Source: an uncultured Bacteroidota bacterium | GTDB taxonomy: Bacteria > Bacteroidota > Bacteroidia > JABEUT01 | DNA length: 34,767 bases | Assembly: GCA_903863935.1 (NCBI GenBank) | Contig: CAIPDV010000075.1 | Span: forward strand, 1 to 34,767 | Direction of reading: 5' to 3' | In this document: positions 31,939 through 34,767 of the stretch, piece by piece | Layout: each line of letters opens with the position of its first letter | Position numbering within the stretch: the stretch's first letter is position 1 | The notes under the pieces: model-generated | The model's database searches: none | What the model saw: the letters and a program-made list of their open reading frames with translations, nothing else | Told to the model about the DNA's origin: nothing | Made by a program: the position numbers and the translations under genes

Positions 31939-31946
31939 CAAAGGTA
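31939..31946 (-). promoter_or_regulatory. -7 promoter box (TACCTTTG) of tRNA-Cys
   Basis: A perfect TAnnTTTG match on the minus strand, 20 bases before the tRNA 5' end. Confidence 0.6.
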
Positions 31947-31960
31947 ACAATTAAATTAAA

Positions 31961-31981
31961 AATGAATAGTGAATAATGAAA
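31961..31981. repeat. Short heptamer run (AATGAAT-like), three units
   Basis: AATGAAT, AGTGAAT, AATGAAA just outside the 3' end of the NHL gene at 31995. The same family as the AATGAAG block at 16298, but short and weak. Confidence 0.5.
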
Positions 31982-31994
31982 ACCACTAAACTAT

Positions 31995-33347
31995 CTACTC
32001 CTTAATCAGTTTCCCCTCACCTACCAGCTCACCACTTTGCGAAACTACCCTATAAAGGTATATTCCATTGGGATGGGAGCTGATATTAATTAGGAATTGA
32101 GAATTAGGAATTAGGAATTTAGCGAACACTTTTTCGCCAAGCACATTGTACACCTCAATATTCTTCATTCTTAATTCTTCATTCTTCATTGAAATAGTGA
32201 ACACACCATTAGAAGGGTTCGGATAAACGGTAAGCTTATCATTGCTCGCTGTTAACTGTTTTGTTGAACTAGTAAGGTTGGTAAGCTTGCGAATGCGGTT
32301 ATTACCCCAGTCGCCCATAAATACATTGCCCGATGGGTCTACACAAACACTCCAGGGTGAACTTATCTCTGCCGAAGTGGCAGGGCCTCCGTCGCCATAG
32401 AACCCGTTATGGCCATCGCCTCCAACGGTTGAAATGTTACCTGAAGGGTCCACCATGCGGATGCGCATATTATTATCACCTATGAATACATTGCCCATTG
32501 CATCTACAGCCACCCCTATTGGTTGATACATTTCTGAAGCCGTGGCAGGGCCTCCGTCGCCGTTATAACCCTGAACCGTATTTCCTGCAAAGGTTGATAT
32601 GATTCCGCTTGTATTTACTTTACGAATGCAGTTATTTACTTCATCATCTAAATATATATTGCCGGCAGCATCTACTGCAACACCATTCGGATCGTATACT
32701 TCAGCAGCCGTAGCCTGGCCTCCGTCTCCTGAATACCCCGCTACTCCGTTTCCGGCAATGGTAGTAATTATTCCACTTGTGTTAACCATGCGGATACGTT
32801 CATTCCCTTCATCGGAAATATAAAGGTTACCGGATGCGTCCAAGGCCACACCCTGAGGATTGAATAGTTCTGCATTTGTAGCTGCAATATTATCGCCGTT
32901 ATAACCACCGGTTCCATTACCGGCATAGGTAGAGATAATTCCGGATGTATTCACCATGCGAATGCGGTGGTTGAAAAAATCGGATATATATATATTGCCT
33001 GAAATATCTACTGTAACACCCCGAACATAATTCACTTCGGCCGCAGTGGCTGCACCACCGTCACCTGAATAGCCTGCAACTCCGTTTCCGGCAACGGTTG
33101 ATATAATGCCTGTGGTATTCACCATTCGCACCCGGTTGTTCGAATAATCAGATATATAAATATTTCCCTGAATGTCTACATAAACACCATACGGACCGCT
33201 TAACTCCGCAGTTGTGGCAGCTATACCATCACCATTATACCCTTGCGTGGAGGTTCCTGCAACAGTGCTGATGTCGTATTGGGCCGATGCACCAATGGAA
33301 AGTACTAAACCTATTAACGATGAAAAAACGTAATTTTTTGTTCTCAT
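31995..33347 (-). CDS. NHL-repeat beta-propeller protein with T9SS sorting domain, 450 aa
   Basis: A signal peptide (MRTKNYVFSSLIGLVLSIGASAQ) is followed by six NHL units of ~56 residues (ISTVAGNGVAGYSGDGG-AT-AE, then GNIYISD-N-RIRMVNTSG). The protein ends with a type A sorting domain (LTVYPNPSNG, VYNVLGEKVFA, PNGIYLYRVVS). It is a close relative of the gene at 3483-4820, with the same blade pattern and order. The sorting domain contains two stretches coded by 7-base tandem repeats: EELRMKN (around 32161-32188) and NSQFLIN (around 32088-32122). These are absent from the sister gene, which has EGITQGS and ESNFMQFN there. Exported to the cell surface by T9SS; ligand unknown. Confidence 0.92.
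   Translation of the reverse strand: MRTKNYVFSSLIGLVLSIGASAQYDISTVAGTSTQGYNGDGIAATTAELSGPYGVYVDIQGNIYISDYSNNRVRMVNTTGIISTVAGNGVAGYSGDGGAATAAEVNYVRGVTVDISGNIYISDFFNHRIRMVNTSGIISTYAGNGTGGYNGDNIAATNAELFNPQGVALDASGNLYISDEGNERIRMVNTSGIITTIAGNGVAGYSGDGGQATAAEVYDPNGVAVDAAGNIYLDDEVNNCIRKVNTSGIISTFAGNTVQGYNGDGGPATASEMYQPIGVAVDAMGNVFIGDNNMRIRMVDPSGNISTVGGDGHNGFYGDGGPATSAEISSPWSVCVDPSGNVFMGDWGNNRIRKLTNLTSSTKQLTASNDKLTVYPNPSNGVFTISMKNEELRMKNIEVYNVLGEKVFAKFLIPNSQFLINISSHPNGIYLYRVVSQSGELVGEGKLIKE
32088..32122. repeat. Heptameric repeat (AATTAGG) inside the NHL gene
   Basis: Units AATTAGG, AATTGAG, AATTAGG, AATTAGG, AATTTAG on the plus strand. It codes on the minus strand for LIPNSQFLIN in the sorting domain. 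The same sequence family as the intergenic block at 16244-16278. Confidence 0.85.
32161..32188. repeat. Heptameric repeat (TTCTTCA) inside the NHL gene
   Basis: Units TTCTTCA, TTCTTAA, TTCTTCA, TTCTTCA on the plus strand, coding for KNEELRMKN on the minus strand. This is the complement of the AATGAAG/AATTAAG family at 16298-16332. Confidence 0.85.
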
Positions 33348-33406
33348 TTCATTTTAATTAAAAAATTATTGATTAACGGCGGACTAATATATAGAATTTA
33401 TTGGTA

Positions 33407-34767
33407 TTATTTTTCGATACTTAATTTGCCTTCACCCAGTAGGCCACCATTTACCGAAACTACTTTATAAAAGTATATTCCGTTGGGCTGACCTGATAAA
33501 TTAATGTTGGATGTTGAATGTTGAATGGTGCACTGAGAATACACTTTTTCTCCGAGAACGTTGTATACCTCAATATTCTTCATTCTTAATTCTTCATTCT
33601 TAATTGAAAAAGTGAACTTGCCATTTGAAGGGTTCGGAAAAACTGTCAATTGTCCATTATCAATTGCCCACTTTTTTGTTCCTGTTTCTACACCCGCCGA
33701 CCTGAAAATTACACCATAGCTTGCGGTTCCGCCAAAGTAGGTCATGCCATAAAACACATTGTCGGAAAGGGTTAGGGTTCCGTAAGGTGTAGAACCGTTT
33801 GCACCGTTAAAATCCCAGAGGTCGGTAAATCCGCTTCCGCTTGTATCTATTGAGAATATAAGTCCTACGCTGTTCAAGGCACCTTGGGTGGTCATTCCAT
33901 AAAGCAAATTCCCCGACTGAATTAAAGAACCATAAGGATAGGCACCATCGGTAAAATTGAAATCATACAGGTCTTTAAACCCCGTACCATTCGTATCAAT
34001 GCAGAAAATATTACCAACCGCATTAGCACCGCCTTGTTCGGTCATACCATATAATCTGCCACCTATCAGTGTGAGATCTCCATCGGGATATGCGCCATTA
34101 ATCCCATTAAAACTGATGAGATTCATAAATGCAGTACCGTTTGTATCCATCGAAAAAACATTACCGTAAGCCAAAGTACCGCCATCAAATGTCATTCCGT
34201 ATATTTTTTTACCTAAAACTAATACCTCCCCATTGGGATGAGAGCCACTGTTGCCGTATAAGTTTAAGAGTAACTTAAATCTGCTTCCATCTGTATCTAC
34301 TGAAAAAATAACCCCTGATCCGGCCGTGCCTCCATACGAGGTCATTCCATACAATTTATTATCCGATCGCGTTAATGAGCCATAGGGGCGGGCTCCGTTC
34401 GTACTATTAAAATCGGTAAGGTCTTTGTAATTACTGCCATCTGTGTCTACACTGAATATACAGCCTTTTGCTCCGCCTCCACCATAGGTCGTCATACCAT
34501 ACAATATTCCACTGGAAAGCAGTAAGGAACCACTCGGGTTAGCACCATTGGTACCATTGAAATCAAGGATATCTTTATAGTTACTTCCATTTGTATCCAT
34601 CGAAAAAACACAACCGTTGCCGTAAGCCCCGCCATTTCCGGTCATGCGGTAAACTTTTCTGCCTAACACGGTTACATTACCTAAGTATGGATAACCGCCA
34701 TTGGTATCATTGAAATTGAGAATTACTTTATACTGTGCATCACACAAAAAGGTGATGAGTGAAAAGA
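33407..34767 (-). CDS. GloVer-repeat protein with T9SS sorting domain, 5' truncated
   Basis: The frame is open to the right edge of the window and reads FSLITFLCDAQYKVIL there, the end of a signal peptide, so only a few N-terminal residues are missing; the TTG at 34747 is not the start. About eight repeats of ~45 residues follow (DFNGTNGA-P-G-L, LYGMT-YGG, G-IFS-DT-GS), matching what is called a choice-of-anchor tandem repeat GloVer protein; a propeller is likely. The C-terminus is a type A sorting domain (LTVFPNPSNGKF, VYNVLGEKVYS, PNGIYFYKVVS). It also holds two heptamer-coded stretches, as in the neighbouring NHL gene 59 bases downstream. Surface-exposed or released; function unknown. Confidence 0.9.
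   Translation of the reverse strand, partial: FSLITFLCDAQYKVILNFNDTNGGYPYLGNVTVLGRKVYRMTGNGGAYGNGCVFSMDTNGSNYKDILDFNGTNGANPSGSLLLSSGILYGMTTYGGGGAKGCIFSVDTDGSNYKDLTDFNSTNGARPYGSLTRSDNKLYGMTSYGGTAGSGVIFSVDTDGSRFKLLLNLYGNSGSHPNGEVLVLGKKIYGMTFDGGTLAYGNVFSMDTNGTAFMNLISFNGINGAYPDGDLTLIGGRLYGMTEQGGANAVGNIFCIDTNGTGFKDLYDFNFTDGAYPYGSLIQSGNLLYGMTTQGALNSVGLIFSIDTSGSGFTDLWDFNGANGSTPYGTLTLSDNVFYGMTYFGGTASYGVIFRSAGVETGTKKWAIDNGQLTVFPNPSNGKFTFSIKNEELRMKNIEVYNVLGEKVYSQCTIQHSTSNINLSGQPNGIYFYKVVSVNGGLLGEGKLSIEK
33504..33531. repeat. Heptameric repeat (ATGTTGA) inside the GloVer gene
   Basis: Units ATGTTGG, ATGTTGA, ATGTTGA, ATGGTGC on the plus strand, coding for QHSTSNIN on the minus strand in the sorting domain. 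Confidence 0.75.
33576..33603. repeat. Heptameric repeat (TTCTTCA/TTCTTAA) inside the GloVer gene
   Basis: Units TTCTTCA, TTCTTAA, TTCTTCA, TTCTTAA, coding for KNEELRMKN. Same place in the sorting domain and same family as 32161-32188. Confidence 0.85.

Overview
The window reads as a chromosomal piece of a Bacteroidota bacterium (Chitinophagales/Sphingobacteriales-like by feel; the genus cannot be fixed). Three lines of evidence support this. Six genes encode secreted proteins ending in a type A sorting domain of the type IX secretion system (T9SS). Thirteen perfect copies of the Bacteroidota -7 promoter box TAnnTTTG lie just upstream of gene or RNA starts. Shine-Dalgarno sites are largely absent. 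The box positions also correct several start codons, because the longest open frame would otherwise begin upstream of its own promoter.

Layout. 1-4.9 kb: three T9SS cargo proteins (a lectin-like protein cut by the left edge, a 300-aa protein and an NHL propeller), a DUF4242 protein and a secreted 15-residue-repeat protein. 5-6.2 kb: an NTF2-like protein and a GNAT acetyltransferase. 6.4-11.8 kb: a signalling locus with a 1302-aa CheB-CheR-PAS-kinase-receiver fusion facing a smaller PAS histidine kinase. 11.85 kb: tRNA-Leu(CAA). 12-14.3 kb: a TlpA-like thioredoxin, then two paralogous small membrane proteins bracketing a secreted alpha/beta hydrolase. 14.4-18.4 kb: an MsbA-type ABC exporter, a short-chain dehydrogenase and another T9SS cargo protein. 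18.7-21.3 kb: a cytochrome c, a truncated receiver domain, an unknown secreted protein and a propeller lipoprotein. 21.3-25.6 kb: a MoxR/ChlI-type ATPase with its vWA partner, an aldo/keto reductase, a four-helix membrane protein and a 63-aa protein.

25.6-31.9 kb looks like accessory DNA. It holds a candidate small RNA with its own promoter and terminator, an unrecognised 476-aa protein with a separable C-terminal module, a compound palindromic (REP/MITE-like) element, a lipocalin, a C5-cytosine methyltransferase with a probable restriction endonuclease partner, a duplicated 51-bp hairpin element, a DUF5681-type protein, and tRNA-Cys with its 3' end and a downstream hairpin repeated in tandem every 90 bp. 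32-34.8 kb: a second NHL propeller and a GloVer-repeat protein, both T9SS cargo.

The most unusual signals are: (1) 7-bp tandem repeat blocks that occur between genes and also inside the coding sequence of two T9SS sorting domains; (2) the tRNA-Cys tail and hairpin tandem array, whose stems differ by compensating changes; (3) the 25.7 kb RNA candidate next to the unknown two-part protein; (4) the 51-bp hairpin duplication beside the restriction-modification pair. No phage, CRISPR array, rRNA or recognisable transposase gene was seen.
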